A stretch of DNA of 64,000 bases from Mycobacterium sp. DL592. Lineage in GTDB: Bacteria; Actinomycetota; Actinomycetes; Mycobacteriales; Mycobacteriaceae. The stretch is taken from the NCBI RefSeq assembly GCF_011694515.1, contig NZ_CP050192.1, positions 4,360,421 to 4,424,420 of the forward strand, written 5' to 3'. The notes under the pieces were generated by a model. It ran no database searches and had not been told where the DNA came from. It worked only from the letters and a program-made list of their open reading frames with translations. Position numbers and translations under genes: made by a program. Positions 52,677-63,158 of the stretch are shown here, in pieces. The first letter of the stretch is position 1; every line of letters begins with the position of its first letter.

Positions 52677-52696
52677 GAACGAGCCGCGATCCAGGG

Positions 52697-53452
52697 CTAC
52701 TTTGCGCCCTGGCTGGCTACCGCGGCCGCACCGGCGGCGGCGGCCTCGGGATCGAGGTAGGTGCCGCCCGCCACCAGGGGCTTGAGGTCGGCATCGAGGT
52801 CGTAGCGCAGCGGAATCCCGGTCGGGATGTTCAGGCCCACGACGTCCTCGTCGGACATGCCGTCGAGGTACTTCACCAGCGCTCGCAACGAGTTGCCGTG
52901 CGCGACGATCAGCACCGTCTTACCGGCCCGCAGGTTCGGGACGACGGCGTCTTCGAAGTAGGGCACGAACCGCTCGACCACGTCGGCCAGGCATTCGGTC
53001 AGCGGGCCGCCGCCGATGTCGGCGTAGCGCGGGTCGGCGTCCTGGCTGTACTTGCTGCCCTTCTCGATGGGCGGCGGCGGGGTGTCGTAGCTACGGCGCC
53101 ACAGCATGAACTGCTCGTCGCCGTACTTCTCCTTGGTCTCGGCCTTGTCCAGACCCTGCAACGCGCCGTAGTGCCGCTCGTTGAGCCGCCAGTCGCGCTG
53201 CACCGGGATCCACAACCGGTCTGCGGCGTCCAGCGCCAGGTGCGCGGTGGTGATCGCGCGCCGCAGCAACGAGGTGTACAGGATGTCGGGTAACACGCCC
53301 TGCTCGGCCAGCAACTTGCCGCCGCGCACCGCCTCGGCGCGGCCCTTGTCGGTCAGGTCGACGTCCACCCAGCCGGTGAACAGGTTGAGCGCATTCCATT
53401 CGCTCTCGCCGTGCCGGAGCAGGATCAGGGTCGCCGCAGGATCTGAAGCCAT
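52697..53452 (-). CDS. gpm1: 2,3-bisphosphoglycerate-dependent phosphoglycerate mutase
   Basis: A 251-aa glycolytic mutase. The phospho-histidine motif R13-H14-G15-E16 and the second histidine in [11 protein letters not shown] are present, with [14 protein letters not shown] between. It interconverts 3- and 2-phosphoglycerate. The C-terminus is Ala-rich. It sits directly upstream of senX3 on the same strand, 130 bp away. Confidence 0.96.
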   Translation of the reverse strand: MASDPAATLILLRHGESEWNALNLFTGWVDVDLTDKGRAEAVRGGKLLAEQGVLPDILYTSLLRRAITTAHLALDAADRLWIPVQRDWRLNERHYGALQGLDKAETKEKYGDEQFMLWRRSYDTPPPPIEKGSKYSQDADPRYADIGGGPLTECLADVVERFVPYFEDAVVPNLRAGKTVLIVAHGNSLRALVKYLDGMSDEDVVGLNIPTGIPLRYDLDADLKPLVAGGTYLDPEAAAAGAAAVASQGAK

Positions 53453-53571
53453 GACAAAAGTCTCTCACGGCCCGGTTCAGGCGTCGCGATCGTCATCGAC
53501 TCCGGCGCCCAGTGGCCACCTACGTCACGGATTGGGGCCGGGACTCTCGACTCCTCCTCATCGTTCGTCCC

Positions 53572-54090
53572 TCACTCTGCATCGTCGTCTTCGGCGATCA
53601 GGTGCTCGAAGGCTTCCAGATTCTTCAGCGACTCGCCCCGGGCCACCCGCCAGGCCCACTCCTTCTGGATCGACGACTTGAAGCCCAGTTCCAGCAATGT
53701 GTTGAAGTCGGTGTCGACCGCTTCGAGCACCTGCCCGAGCACCCGGTCGATCTCATCAGGGGTGACCGCCTCCAGGGCGATGCGACCGATCAGATAGATG
53801 TCGCCGATGTTGTCCAGGGTGTAGGCCACACCGTAGAGCCGCCGATTGCGCTTGAGCAGGAAGCGGTAGACACCCTGGTGGTTCTCGTCGGGCTGGCGGC
53901 AGACGAAGGCCTCGACCCGCACCGAATGCTCACCGATGCTCAGCAGGGTGTTGGTCTTGAGCTTGCGCTCCCCGGGCAGTTCCACGATCAGGCCGGGCAA
54001 CCCACCGTGGGAACCCTCGAAGCGGGTGTACGCCAGATCGTTGTCGATCAGCGTCTTCTCGATGATCTGTTGGACGGTGGCCTGTCTCAC
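53572..54090 (-). CDS. YbjN-domain protein (Rv0487)
   Basis: A 172-aa protein starting at a GTG that overlaps the mshA stop by 4 nt. The YbjN domain shows [56 protein letters not shown]. The family resembles type III secretion chaperones in fold and has no agreed function in bacteria. Tight coupling to mshA suggests a role linked to mycothiol synthesis, though this is inference. The 119 bp that separate it from gpm1 hold nothing recognisable. Confidence 0.85.
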   Translation of the reverse strand: MRQATVQQIIEKTLIDNDLAYTRFEGSHGGLPGLIVELPGERKLKTNTLLSIGEHSVRVEAFVCRQPDENHQGVYRFLLKRNRRLYGVAYTLDNIGDIYLIGRIALEAVTPDEIDRVLGQVLEAVDTDFNTLLELGFKSSIQKEWAWRVARGESLKNLEAFEHLIAEDDDAE

Positions 54091-55424
54091 GCCCGCACCC
54101 CTCTGCGCATCGTCCACCGGCGCCCGTTGCGCCGGGCCACCAGGTCGCGCGCGGCGCTGTGCCGGTGCGTGCTGGCGTAGTCGGTGATAGCCCGGCCGTA
54201 GCTGGCCAGCAAGCCGTCAACGGTGTTGTCCCAGGAGAACTTTCGGGCATGGTCGACGGCGGCGCGGCTCAGCTGCTCGGGGTCACGGCGCAACAGCGCG
54301 TCGATGGCGGCGGCCCACTGATCCGGATCGTGACCGGGCACCAGGCTGCCACTGACTCCGTCGGCCACCGCCACGGGCAGTCCGCCGACCGCGGCGGCCA
54401 CCACCGGCGTGCCGCAGGACTGCGCTTCGACGGCAACCAACCCGAATGACTCCGAATAGCTCGGCACCGCAACGAGATCAGCGGCGCGGTAGACGTTGAC
54501 GAGGTTCTCCCGCGATTGCGGCGGCAGGAACGTCACCCGCTCGGCGATACCCAGCTCGGTGGCCAGGCCGACGAGTGCGTCCGGGGCGGCCAGCCCGCTA
54601 CCGGACGGTCCGCCGGCGATCAGCACCCGCACATCAGGCAGCAGAGCGGCTGCCCGCAACAACACATCCGGGGCTTTCAGCGGTTGGATTCGGCCGACGA
54701 ATGCAACCACGTTCTCCCCAGGCGCCAGCCCGATCGCCGCACGGGCGGCGCGCCTGTCCCCCGGGGTGAACGTCTCCAGATCGACCCCCGGATGGACGAC
54801 GTCGATCCGGTCCGGATCGGCGCTGTGCAACGAAACCAGTTGGCGGGCTTCATCATCGGTGTTGACGATCAGCCGGTCCGCCTCGTCGACCACCTGCTGC
54901 TCGCCGACCGCACGCAAGGGCGGCTCGGGTGCGTCGCCGTCGGCCAGTGCCGCGTTCTTCACCGCGGCCAGGGTGTGGCTGGTGTGCACCAACGGCACCG
55001 CCCAGCGGTCGCGGGCCAGCCAGCCGACCTGACCGGATAGCCAGTAGTGCGAGTGCACGACGTCGTAGTAGCCCGGCTCATGGTTGGCCTCGGCGCGCAG
55101 CACCCCCGCGGTGAACGCGCACAGCTGGGTGGGCAGGTCGTATTTGTCGAGACCCTCGAACGGGCCGGCGACCACATTGCGCACCACGACCCCGGGCGCG
55201 ACGGGCACCACCGCCGGATCCGCCGACGACGTGGCCCTGGTGAAGATCTCCACCTCGACGCCGCGGCGCGCCATATGCAGGGCGGTTTGCAGCACGTAGA
55301 CGTTCATCCCGCCGGCGTCACCGGTGCCCGGCTGGGCCAACGGTGAGGTGTGCACCGAGACGACGGCCACACGGCGGGGCAGCACATCGGCCGAGCCATC
55401 GCTCAGATCTCGGGCGTGCCGCAC
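54087..55424 (-). CDS. mshA: D-inositol-3-phosphate glycosyltransferase (mycothiol synthesis, first step)
   Basis: A 445-aa GT4 glycosyltransferase with the N-terminal domain [20 protein letters not shown] and catalytic C-terminal motif [10 protein letters not shown] (EX7E), preceded by [14 protein letters not shown]. It transfers GlcNAc from UDP-GlcNAc to 1L-myo-inositol 1-phosphate, giving the precursor of mycothiol, the actinobacterial glutathione substitute. The start is a GTG. Rv0486 homolog by context: a ROK regulator precedes it and the YbjN gene overlaps its stop. Confidence 0.96.
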   Translation of the reverse strand: MRHARDLSDGSADVLPRRVAVVSVHTSPLAQPGTGDAGGMNVYVLQTALHMARRGVEVEIFTRATSSADPAVVPVAPGVVVRNVVAGPFEGLDKYDLPTQLCAFTAGVLRAEANHEPGYYDVVHSHYWLSGQVGWLARDRWAVPLVHTSHTLAAVKNAALADGDAPEPPLRAVGEQQVVDEADRLIVNTDDEARQLVSLHSADPDRIDVVHPGVDLETFTPGDRRAARAAIGLAPGENVVAFVGRIQPLKAPDVLLRAAALLPDVRVLIAGGPSGSGLAAPDALVGLATELGIAERVTFLPPQSRENLVNVYRAADLVAVPSYSESFGLVAVEAQSCGTPVVAAAVGGLPVAVADGVSGSLVPGHDPDQWAAAIDALLRRDPEQLSRAAVDHARKFSWDNTVDGLLASYGRAITDYASTHRHSAARDLVARRNGRRWTMRRGVRA

Positions 55425-55490
55425 GCCTCCATCTTTACACCCACCGCGGGCAGCCCCTGCTCAGGCCACCGGCAATGCCGACAGCAGCCC

Positions 55491-56783
55491 TCAGGCCGAC
55501 ACGTCCGGGCGACGATTCTGCGAGCGCCGCAACGCTCCGATCGGATCGGCGTAGAGCCCGCCGAGCGACACGATGCCTGCACCGGCCTCCTGCACGCGGT
55601 TACCGAATGCGGTGACCCGGATGTCGCGGGCAGGCAGCACCGAACGCTCGGCGAACGCGGCCTCGACGTGCTGCATACCTTCGGGGTACTCGGTGAAGGC
55701 CTGGCCGCCGACGATCACGTCGTCGGGGTTGAGCATGTCGCGCAGCAGCGCCACCGCGCCGCCCAGCACCCGGGCCCGCTCCTCAAGGAGCTCACGGGCT
55801 GCGACGGCGTCGGGCTGATCGCCTTGTCGCGCGGTCCGCAACAGTGTCGACATCGTGGCGCTCGGCCCGGCGGTGGGGATGAGTCCGCGCTTGCGGGCGG
55901 CGGCCAGAACGGCCTCGTCGCTGACGGTGGATTCCAGCTGACCCGTGCCGCCGAGGACGTCCGAAGCCACCGGGAGCGCTGCGATGGTGCCGGGGCCACT
56001 GGCCGGGCTGTGCACCCGTCCACCGATCACGAGGGCGAAACCGACTGTCTCACGGGCATATACGTAGAGGGTGCTCGCCGTCGGCGACGGTACGCGGCGC
56101 ATCCCGAGCAGCAGTTCGGCGCCGGCGATCGCGTCGACGTGGGAGGCCACCGACACGGGAAGGCCCAGCGTTTCCGCGAGCACCGGGCCGACCGGGGCGT
56201 GCGCCCAGCCCAGGCGCGGATGGTCGACATGGCCGGTGACGCTGTCGACCACGCCGCCGATGGCGACGCCCACCCATAGCGGGCGGCGGCGATGCCACCG
56301 GCTCAGGTAGCGCCGGGCGCTGCCGGCCAGCGACGCCAGAGCCTGGGCCTGACCGCCACGCGGGGTGGGGGTTTCGACGGCGTCGAGGGTGCGACCGAAC
56401 AGATCGGTGGCCACGATGCTGGTGGTGCGTGCGCCGATGTGGATGCCGAGGGTCAGGAACGGCTCGTGGTTGACCTCGACGGGCACCCGCGGGCGGCCGA
56501 TCGCGCCGGAGACGGCGAGGTCGGCGCGTTCACGCAGCACCCCGGCGTCCAGCAGTGCGGTGACCTGGCGGTTGACCGTGGCGATCGAGAGCTTGGTGAT
56601 CTGGGCGATGACGTCGCGGGCGATAGCGCCACGCTGGCGAACGGCGGCGAAGACTGCTGCCGTGGCCGCCTCGGGGATGCGCAGCGACGGAGCGATGATG
56701 TGGTGGCGGGTCCGCAGCGGATGCGGCCGGGCGGCGGCAACGGTGCGGGCCGGAGTATGGGAGGAGAGAGTGGTGGTGCGCAC
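55491..56783 (-). CDS. ROK-family transcriptional regulator (Rv0485)
   Basis: A 430-aa ROK protein: an N-terminal winged HTH (about 45-90, AIARDVIAQITKLSIATVNR, QVTALLDAGVLRE) followed by a sugar-kinase-like domain (TLGIHIGARTTSIVATDLFG, VGVAIGGVVDS, DPIGALRRS). No clear zinc-binding cysteine motif is seen, unlike catalytic ROK kinases. In M. tuberculosis Rv0485 was reported to regulate pe13/ppe18 (from memory); mshA lies 66 bp downstream here. Confidence 0.88.
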   Translation of the reverse strand: MRTTTLSSHTPARTVAAARPHPLRTRHHIIAPSLRIPEAATAAVFAAVRQRGAIARDVIAQITKLSIATVNRQVTALLDAGVLRERADLAVSGAIGRPRVPVEVNHEPFLTLGIHIGARTTSIVATDLFGRTLDAVETPTPRGGQAQALASLAGSARRYLSRWHRRRPLWVGVAIGGVVDSVTGHVDHPRLGWAHAPVGPVLAETLGLPVSVASHVDAIAGAELLLGMRRVPSPTASTLYVYARETVGFALVIGGRVHSPASGPGTIAALPVASDVLGGTGQLESTVSDEAVLAAARKRGLIPTAGPSATMSTLLRTARQGDQPDAVAARELLEERARVLGGAVALLRDMLNPDDVIVGGQAFTEYPEGMQHVEAAFAERSVLPARDIRVTAFGNRVQEAGAGIVSLGGLYADPIGALRRSQNRRPDVSA

Positions 56784-56980
56784 TGGGAGTGTCCTTCTCG
56801 AGTCTGGGAGGCGGGTCCTGTGCCACGCCTGGCGACTTGATCGGGACGAGAAAGAACGTGTCCGGTCGGGTCAGACGCAGCGAATCGCGTGACAACAACA
56901 CGCGGTGTGCGCGACCAGACAGCTGGTCAGACCGATACGGATCACGGGAAGAACTTAGCACAGTTACTAGAGTTGGTCCG

Positions 56981-57730
56981 ATGACGACTCCAGATGCCCA
57001 TTCTCGCGTGGCCGTGGTGACCGGCGCCAGCTCCGGAATCGGGGAGGCGACCGCGAAAACCCTTGCCGCTCAAGGCTTTCACGTGGTCGCGGTGGCCAGA
57101 CGAGCCGACCGCATCCAACGGCTGGCCGACGAGCTCGGCGGAACAGCCGTTGTGGCCGACGTCACAGACGACACCGCGGTCGAGGCGCTGGCCGCCGGCC
57201 TGAATCGGGTCGACGTGCTGGTCAACAATGCCGGCGGAGCCAAGGGACTCGAACCGATCGCCGACGCCGACCTGGACAACTGGCGCTGGATGTGGGAAAC
57301 CAACGTCCTGGGTACCCTGCGGGTCACCCGGGCACTGCTGCCCAAGCTGATCGCCTCCGGCGATGGGCTGATCGTCACGGTGACATCGACTGCCGCACTG
57401 GAGGTCTACGACAACGGCGGCGGATACACCGCGGCGAAACACGCCCAGGGCGCCCTGCACCGCACATTGCGTGGCGAGCTGCTTGGCAAGCCGATTCGGC
57501 TGACCGAGGTCGCCGCCGGAGCGGTGCTGACCGAGTTCTCGCTGGTGCGGTTCGGCGGCGACGAGGACCGGGCGCGGGCGGTCTACAACGGGATCACACC
57601 GCTGGTCGCCCAGGACGTCGCCGACGTGATCGGTTTCGTGGCCGCGCGTCCGTCGCACGTCAACATCGACCAGGTAGTGATGCGGCCGCGCGATCAGGCC
57701 AACGCCAGCCGGTTCAACCGCCGGGTGTAG
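56981..57730 (+). CDS. Short-chain dehydrogenase/reductase (Rv0484c)
   Basis: A 249-aa classical [14 protein letters not shown] is the cofactor loop, NNAGG follows, the catalytic tyrosine and lysine lie in YTAAKHAQ and serine in VTSTAALEV. It most resembles NADP-dependent oxidoreductases of unknown substrate. The leaderless start is supported by TAGAGT (56968-56973) seven nt before the ATG. The stop overlaps the convergent lprQ gene by 17 bp. Confidence 0.9.
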   Translation: MTTPDAHSRVAVVTGASSGIGEATAKTLAAQGFHVVAVARRADRIQRLADELGGTAVVADVTDDTAVEALAAGLNRVDVLVNNAGGAKGLEPIADADLDNWRWMWETNVLGTLRVTRALLPKLIASGDGLIVTVTSTAALEVYDNGGGYTAAKHAQGALHRTLRGELLGKPIRLTEVAAGAVLTEFSLVRFGGDEDRARAVYNGITPLVAQDVADVIGFVAARPSHVNIDQVVMRPRDQANASRFNRRV

Positions 57731-59045
57731 CCGAACTGGTCGTCGGGGCCGGTGCCGCCGTGGTGGTGGGCGTGCCCGACAGCGTCGGGGCATCACTGGG
57801 CGTCGCCGGCGCGGTGCTGGGCATGTTCGACAGCGACTGGGTGGCGCTGAGCGCAGACATGGACTTCCACTCGTCCCAGCCCACCGCCCAGTCCCAGATA
57901 TCGCCGTCGGCGTAGGACAGCTGGATCGTCGTGCCGGTGACTTCCACCGGGTCGCCGTAGACGGCGGTGTAGTAGTACTGCTCGGCGTCGCCGGTGGATA
58001 GGTTGATGCACCCGTTGGTGACGTTGGTGTTGCCCTGTGCGCCGGCACTGTTGGGGTTGGCGTGGATGAACTCGCCGTTGTTGGAAATGCGCACCGCCCA
58101 GCGCTCGTGGACGTTGTTGTAGCCGGCCGCCGGGTTCGACATGTAGAAGTCCGAATACTTCTCGGTGACTACGTGAATGCCGCTGCGAGTGACGTTGCGC
58201 GGCAGGTCGGCTTCGCCGTAGCTGCACGGGAAGTCCATGACCACGCCGGCGTCGGTGATCACCTGGATGCGGTGCGAGGGGGCGTCGGCCTTGACCACCT
58301 GGCGGCGCCCGATGTCGAAGTCGAGTGTCGAATCGGCCGCCCCGTAGGCATCGTTGCCGAACTTCACGCCGTACAGCCGGGCGTCGACATGAACCTTGGT
58401 GCCCGGCTGGTAGTACTCCCGGGTCCGCCAGTGCAGCCGCGAACCCTGCGCCTCGTCCGGTAACCAGGCCCAGCTGCCCTCGGTGGGCGGGTCGGTGACG
58501 ACCGTCAGGGCGCGTTCCACATCGGGCCTGTGCGCGGCGTCGATCGCGGCGTCGAACTGCATGATGATCGGCGCGGCCACCCCGACGGTCTGGCCGTCGG
58601 ACAGCTGGAACTGGCCGTTGACCTTGGTGGTGGGATTGAGAGTGGCGAACGACGCCGCCACAGGGACCGCCTTACCGTCGCGGCCCACCACCGAGCCGGC
58701 CCAGGTGTAGACACCGCCATAGCCCAGCGGCTCGGTCGCGGTGAACGCCGTGCGCTCCCGGTTGAGCGTGCCGGCCACCGGATGGCCGTCGGCGTTGGTG
58801 AGTGTGACCCGCTGCAACCACCCGTTCTTGACCTCGAGGCTTACCGGCGCTGTCGGCGCCACATCCTTGGCGGCATCGGCCGGGCTGAAGGTCAGCGACG
58901 GCTTGGCAGGCGGCTCCGGCGACCCGGATTGTTTGCCGGACCCGCCGAAGCAGGCAGCCAGCGCGTTGGGGGCCACAACGCCGAGCGCCAGGGCCGTCAG
59001 CGCACGCCGGCGGTTGACCGGCGGCATTCTGTCGGCAGGGCTCAC
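57714..59045 (-). CDS. lprQ: L,D-transpeptidase lipoprotein LprQ
   Basis: A 443-aa exported protein with lipobox LAAC (C32), two immunoglobulin-like domains (about 45-250, LdtMt style), and a YkuD catalytic domain with FIHANPNS and the nucleophile cysteine in [10 protein letters not shown]. It forms 3-3 peptidoglycan crosslinks and is relatively carbapenem-sensitive. The C-terminus is a Thr/Pro/Ala-rich tail. It ends inside the SDR gene on the other strand, overlapping 17 bp. Confidence 0.95.
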   Translation of the reverse strand: MSPADRMPPVNRRRALTALALGVVAPNALAACFGGSGKQSGSPEPPAKPSLTFSPADAAKDVAPTAPVSLEVKNGWLQRVTLTNADGHPVAGTLNRERTAFTATEPLGYGGVYTWAGSVVGRDGKAVPVAASFATLNPTTKVNGQFQLSDGQTVGVAAPIIMQFDAAIDAAHRPDVERALTVVTDPPTEGSWAWLPDEAQGSRLHWRTREYYQPGTKVHVDARLYGVKFGNDAYGAADSTLDFDIGRRQVVKADAPSHRIQVITDAGVVMDFPCSYGEADLPRNVTRSGIHVVTEKYSDFYMSNPAAGYNNVHERWAVRISNNGEFIHANPNSAGAQGNTNVTNGCINLSTGDAEQYYYTAVYGDPVEVTGTTIQLSYADGDIWDWAVGWDEWKSMSALSATQSLSNMPSTAPATPSDAPTLSGTPTTTAAPAPTTSSATPGG

Positions 59046-59121
59046 GTCAATCCAAGATACGGAAAGCGACCGTCAACCTGCCAATTGCCGGGGTGTGGTC
59101 ATGGCCTCACCCAGCAGCGTT

Positions 59122-60096
59122 TCAGATGCCGAAGATCTTGAGGAAGGCTGGTGCCGCCCCGCCCAACTGGGATCCGGCGAAGTCGATGCTGCCGCCCACG
59201 AGCACGATTTGGGCTCCGGAGGTCTGGTCGACAGCGCTGTAGTCACTCCAGCTCAGCGACACCGGCCGCAGCGACGAGAACAACCCACCCACCGGAATAT
59301 GCGCCACGAACGTCGGCCCAGAAGTCCCGATCTGCAGCGGCACGTCCAGGTTCTGTCCACCGAACAGCAAGGCGTTGGTGAACTTCGGCGCGGCCTCAGC
59401 CCAGGCCCCGAAAGCCCCGAGGATGTTGCCGCTGCTCACAGCCGTGACGAAAGACTGCAGGCTGTCATAGGCGGTGAGGCCGGCGTTGACCACCGCACCG
59501 GCAATGCTGGCGGCGAAAGCCACCGTGGACGGCACCGCGAGCGTGCCACCGGTCAGGGTGTTGGTGCTCTTGAGCGGTGTGGTCGTGAACGTCGTTGTCC
59601 CGGCCAGCGAGAACGTGGCGCCGCCGATCGGAGTCGTGGCGGTCGCGTTCAGCGACAGCGGGCCGCTCTGGCCGAGATCCGGGGCACTCAGGTCGGCGGA
59701 CAGCGAAATCGGTCCGAACGGCGTGTTGAAGGTCTGGTTGAACTGTCCGCCGACAGCGTTCGCGGTCAGCGCGGCGGACGGCGTGGCCGACCGCTTCGAC
59801 ACCGCGGATGCGCTCAGCGGGGTGGTGCTCACCTTCACGGTCCGAGAACTCACGGCGGTTGTGGTCACCGCGGCGACTCGTTTGCTCGACGCCACCGCGG
59901 AGCTGGTGGGCCCGGCATCGGGCTTGCTGTCCGACGCGGAGTTCGACGGCTGATTGCGGCCGGTGTCCGCCTGCGCGACTCCGGCAGCACCGGCCAGGGC
60001 AGCACCGACGCCGAGCGCCAACGCTCCGGCGCCGAGCCACGTCCTGACTTCCAGCATGCGTCCGCGTGTTGCGGCCGACGAATTTCCACTGGCCAT
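59122..60096 (-). CDS. Secreted Ala/Ser/Thr-rich protein of unknown function
   Basis: A 324-aa protein from the ATG at 60096, which has GGGGGGA about seven nt upstream. The signal peptide ends near GVAQA. Residues 45-130 are low-complexity Ser/Ala/Thr, then a beta-rich C-terminal domain contains FNTPFGPISLSADLSAPDLG, GATFSLAGTTTFTTTP and GAQIVLVGGSIDFAG. Such domains occur in mycobacterial surface proteins with PGRS-like composition. No PE or PPE start. Function unknown; it resembles the protein at 2678-3940 in composition but not in motifs. Confidence 0.78.
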   Translation of the reverse strand: MASGNSSAATRGRMLEVRTWLGAGALALGVGAALAGAAGVAQADTGRNQPSNSASDSKPDAGPTSSAVASSKRVAAVTTTAVSSRTVKVSTTPLSASAVSKRSATPSAALTANAVGGQFNQTFNTPFGPISLSADLSAPDLGQSGPLSLNATATTPIGGATFSLAGTTTFTTTPLKSTNTLTGGTLAVPSTVAFAASIAGAVVNAGLTAYDSLQSFVTAVSSGNILGAFGAWAEAAPKFTNALLFGGQNLDVPLQIGTSGPTFVAHIPVGGLFSSLRPVSLSWSDYSAVDQTSGAQIVLVGGSIDFAGSQLGGAAPAFLKIFGI

Positions 60097-60232
60097 TTTG
60101 AATCCCCCCATATCAGCGAACGGAAGTGCGCTTACATCCGCAATTATTTTCCCCATTATTCTTCGGCGGGGTTAATTCTCGGAATTCCTCGAGGTTAATT
60201 TTCTGCTGCGTGACAGGTCTTGCGTGCCTGGT

Positions 60233-61297
60233 CTACAAAGCGCAGCCGACCAGCACGGGCTCAGGGATCAGGGTGATGCCAAACACGGCGCGCACGCCGT
60301 CGCGGACCGCGCGGGCCACCGCCAGGATGTCGGCCGTCGTGGCATTCCCGCGGTTGGTCAGCGCCAAGGCGTGCTTGGTCGACAGCCGGCATGGCGCGTC
60401 AGGCCCGGGGAAGCCCTTGCCGAAGCCGGCATTCTCGACCAGCCAGCCCGCCGCCAGCTTCACCCCGTCCGGGGCGGGATAGTGCGGCACCGGGCCATCG
60501 TGGCCGGCCAGCAGTGCTTCGAACTGTTCGGCCGGGACGACGGGGTTGGTGAAGAACGACCCCACGCTCCAGGTGTCGTGGTCGTCGGGGTTGAGCACCA
60601 TCCCCTTGCGAGCACGCAACTCGAGCACGGTTCGGCGGACCGCGTCCGGCTGCGCCCGCGCACCGGCCGCCACGTCGAGCGCGGTGCACAGTTCGGCGTA
60701 GCGCAGCGGCGCGGAGAGCCCCGTCGCCTCCAGGGCGAACTCCACCTCCAGCACCACCGCGTCCGGGGAGTTCTTCAGCACGCTGTGCCGATAGCCGAAG
60801 CCGAGCTCGTCGGCGGCCGCCCAGCGCACTTGCCCGGTGCGGCGGTCCAGCAGCCGAACCCGGGTGAGGCGGTCGGCCACCTCGACTCCGTAGGCGCCGA
60901 CGTTCTGGACGGGCGTGGCCCCGGTCGAGCCGGGGATGCCCGACAGGCATTCCAGCCCGCCGAGCCCGTGTTCGACCGATAGTGCGACGACGTCGTCCCA
61001 GACAGCGCCGGCCTCGGCGCGCAGCAGGGCGCCGTCGACGGTGACGGCGCGGTTGGCCAGCAGGACGACGGTCAGGTCGGCGAGGTCGTCGGCGATCACC
61101 ACGTTGGAGCCGCCGGCAAGCACCAAAACCGGTCCGCCGGCGGCCTCGTCGAGTGCGCGGACCGTGGCCACGACCTGATCGGTGGTGGTGCAGGTGATGA
61201 CACGGCTGGCCACCGGACCGACCCGCAGGGTGGTCAGCGACGCCAGCGGCACCCGCTCGGCGACCGCCGCGCCGCCGAAAACCTGCAGGGCTCCCAC
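60233..61297 (-). CDS. murB: UDP-N-acetylenolpyruvoylglucosamine reductase
   Basis: A 354-aa FAD flavoprotein that reduces UDP-GlcNAc-enolpyruvate to UDP-MurNAc with NADPH, the second step of peptidoglycan precursor synthesis. FAD motifs are [13 protein letters not shown] and [19 protein letters not shown]; the NADPH/active-site region is SVGSFFTNP and the C-terminal block [10 protein letters not shown]. The GTG at 61297 is used; a GTG at 61318 would add seven residues. TACCGT (minus strand, 61306-61311) is a plausible -10, making it leaderless. Confidence 0.95.
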   Translation of the reverse strand: MGALQVFGGAAVAERVPLASLTTLRVGPVASRVITCTTTDQVVATVRALDEAAGGPVLVLAGGSNVVIADDLADLTVVLLANRAVTVDGALLRAEAGAVWDDVVALSVEHGLGGLECLSGIPGSTGATPVQNVGAYGVEVADRLTRVRLLDRRTGQVRWAAADELGFGYRHSVLKNSPDAVVLEVEFALEATGLSAPLRYAELCTALDVAAGARAQPDAVRRTVLELRARKGMVLNPDDHDTWSVGSFFTNPVVPAEQFEALLAGHDGPVPHYPAPDGVKLAAGWLVENAGFGKGFPGPDAPCRLSTKHALALTNRGNATTADILAVARAVRDGVRAVFGITLIPEPVLVGCAL

Positions 61298-61302
61298 GGC
61301 CC

Positions 61303-61323
61303 GTAACGGTAGCCTCACCAGCT
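61303..61323. promoter_or_regulatory. Back-to-back promoters of murB and the DUF2505 gene
   Basis: The starts of murB (61297, minus) and the DUF2505 gene (61324, plus) are 26 bp apart. TAGCCT at 61310-61315 on the plus strand and TACCGT at 61306-61311 on the minus strand are overlapping -10 candidates. There is no room for Shine-Dalgarno sites, so both messages look leaderless. Confidence 0.5.
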
Positions 61324-61830
61324 ATGCCGCGTTCATTCGACATGGCCACCGACTACGACGGCAGCGTCGAACAGGTTCATGCGGCACTGCGCGACGAACA
61401 GTATTGGCTGGCCCGCCTGGCCGACTCGGGTGCCGACGACGCCACGCTGGACTCGCTGCGCCTGGGCGCCGACGGCAGTGTCGACATCGCGACCACCCAG
61501 ATCCTGCGGGCCGACCGGCTGCCGGGCGTCGTCACCCAGTTCCACCGCGGCGATCTACACATCAAGCGCGTGGAGAGCTGGTCGGGCCTGGTCGACGGCA
61601 GTGCGCAGGCCGCCGTGGACGGCGTCATCCCCGGCGCGCCGGTGACACTGACCGGCAACGCGCACCTGACACCCGCAGAAGCGAAGGCGCGCTTGGCTTT
61701 TCGGGCCACCGTGGAGGTTCGGATCCCGTTGGTCGGCGGCAAGGTGGAGAACTTCATCGGCAACCAGCTGGTGGACCTGCTGATCGCCGAGCAGCGGTTC
61801 ACCACCCTGTGGATCGCCGAGCACGGCTGA
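61324..61830 (+). CDS. DUF2505 protein, copy 1 (Rv0481c)
   Basis: A 168-aa START/Bet-v1-like (DUF2505) protein. It has the typical opening FDMATDYDGSVEQVHAALRD and the end VRIPLVGGKVENFIGN. This family occurs in actinobacteria and may bind hydrophobic ligands; no function is known. The next gene, 21 bp on, is its paralog. Confidence 0.85.
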   Translation: MPRSFDMATDYDGSVEQVHAALRDEQYWLARLADSGADDATLDSLRLGADGSVDIATTQILRADRLPGVVTQFHRGDLHIKRVESWSGLVDGSAQAAVDGVIPGAPVTLTGNAHLTPAEAKARLAFRATVEVRIPLVGGKVENFIGNQLVDLLIAEQRFTTLWIAEHG

Positions 61831-61851
61831 GCCCGCGGGTACCGTGATTTC

Positions 61852-62364
61852 ATGTCCCGCCGCATGGACTACGTCATCGCACTCGACAAGCCTGCATCCG
61901 ATCTCTACGTGAGCTTCACCAGCCGCGAGTACTGGGAAGATCTGGTAGCCGAGCACGCCAGGCACTACGAGTCGACGCTGACACGGTTCTGCTCCGGCGA
62001 CGGCGGCACCGACATCGTCTTTACCCACACGCTGTCGAGTAAGGACCTGCCGTCGGTGGCGGCCGCGGTCGTCCCGCTCAATCTGACCGTCACCCGCGAA
62101 CAGCACTTCGCCCCGTTCGACGCCGCGTCGCAGTCGGCGCGCGGGCACTACAAGGCGCTGGTGCCGTCGGCGCCGATGGACTTCGGCGGAACCTACGTGC
62201 TGAGCGAGTCGCCGACTGGCAGCGAGTTGCGGCTCAACAGCGTCTGCACGGTCAAGGTGCCGTTGATCGGCGGCAAGATCGAAGAGTGGGTGCTGGGCGG
62301 ACTGCACGGATTGTTCGACAACGAGCGCGATTTCACCCGCGACTGGATCGCCAGCCATTACTAG
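61852..62364 (+). CDS. DUF2505 protein, copy 2
   Basis: A 170-aa paralog of the preceding protein: MDYVIALDKPASDLYVSF, then YEST at the equivalent position, and VKVPLIGGKIEEWVLGGLHG at the end, matching IPLVGGKVENFIG in copy 1. Start ATG 61852, or the internal ATG at 61864. The tandem pair probably arose by local duplication; I do not recall this second copy in M. tuberculosis. Confidence 0.84.
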   Translation: MSRRMDYVIALDKPASDLYVSFTSREYWEDLVAEHARHYESTLTRFCSGDGGTDIVFTHTLSSKDLPSVAAAVVPLNLTVTREQHFAPFDAASQSARGHYKALVPSAPMDFGGTYVLSESPTGSELRLNSVCTVKVPLIGGKIEEWVLGGLHGLFDNERDFTRDWIASHY

Positions 62365-62383
62365 GGCACAGCGGCCGGTCGGC

Positions 62384-63136
62384 GTGCCGACCCGCGGAAC
62401 CACCAACGCCAATCGATTGCGGCGCGCCGACCGCTGGCTGCTGAACTCCCCGCGGGTGCGCTCGGTGCTGGAGTCGGCGAGCGAACCGCTGGTCGTCGAC
62501 CTCGGGTACGGCCGGCTGCCGGTCACCACACTGGAAATGGCCGCGCGGCTGCGAGTTCTGCGCCCCGACATCCGGGTGGTCGGCCTGGAGATCGATCCGG
62601 CGCGGGTGGTGCCAGCACTCGACGGTGTCGAATTCCGGGTCGGTGGTTTCGAATTGGCGGGGCTGCGCCCGGTTCTGGTGCGGGCGTTCAACGTGCTGCG
62701 CCAGTACCCGCCAGAAGCGGTGGACCAGGCGTGGGAGGTGATGCGCTCGCGCCTGGCGCCCGGCGGGCTGATCCTCGACGGCACCTGCGACGAGTTGGGG
62801 CGGCGGTGCTGCTGGGTGCTGCTCGACGCCGACGGCCCGGTGAGCCTGACGCTGGCCTGCGATCCACGGCACATCGAGCGACCCTCAGACTTGGCCGAGC
62901 GGTTGCCGAAAGTCCTTATCCACCAAAATGTTCCGGGCCAACCCATCCACGAACTACTTACCGTCGCAGACCGGGCGTGGGCCGCGTCGGCGGGGCATTC
63001 GGTGTTCGGCCCGCGCGACCGCTGGCGGGCGATGATCGCCGAGATGCGCGGCGCGGGCGTCGCGCTGGAACCGCAACGCCGAAGCGTGCGCGACGTGGTG
63101 CTCACCGTCCCGTGGTCGTCGGTCGCACCGGGCTAG
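62384..63136 (+). CDS. SAM-dependent methyltransferase-like protein
   Basis: A 250-aa Rossmann-fold protein from a GTG. Motif I is LVVDLGYGRLPVTT and motif II-like VVGLEIDPARV, with SRLAPGGLILDGTCDELG at the post-II region. This is a class I methyltransferase layout, but no substrate is evident. It follows the DUF2505 pair by 19 bp and precedes the nitrilase-like gene by 22 bp; all read in the same direction. Confidence 0.8.
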   Translation: MPTRGTTNANRLRRADRWLLNSPRVRSVLESASEPLVVDLGYGRLPVTTLEMAARLRVLRPDIRVVGLEIDPARVVPALDGVEFRVGGFELAGLRPVLVRAFNVLRQYPPEAVDQAWEVMRSRLAPGGLILDGTCDELGRRCCWVLLDADGPVSLTLACDPRHIERPSDLAERLPKVLIHQNVPGQPIHELLTVADRAWAASAGHSVFGPRDRWRAMIAEMRGAGVALEPQRRSVRDVVLTVPWSSVAPG

Positions 63137-63158
63137 CTGCGGCGCCTAGCATCAAGAC

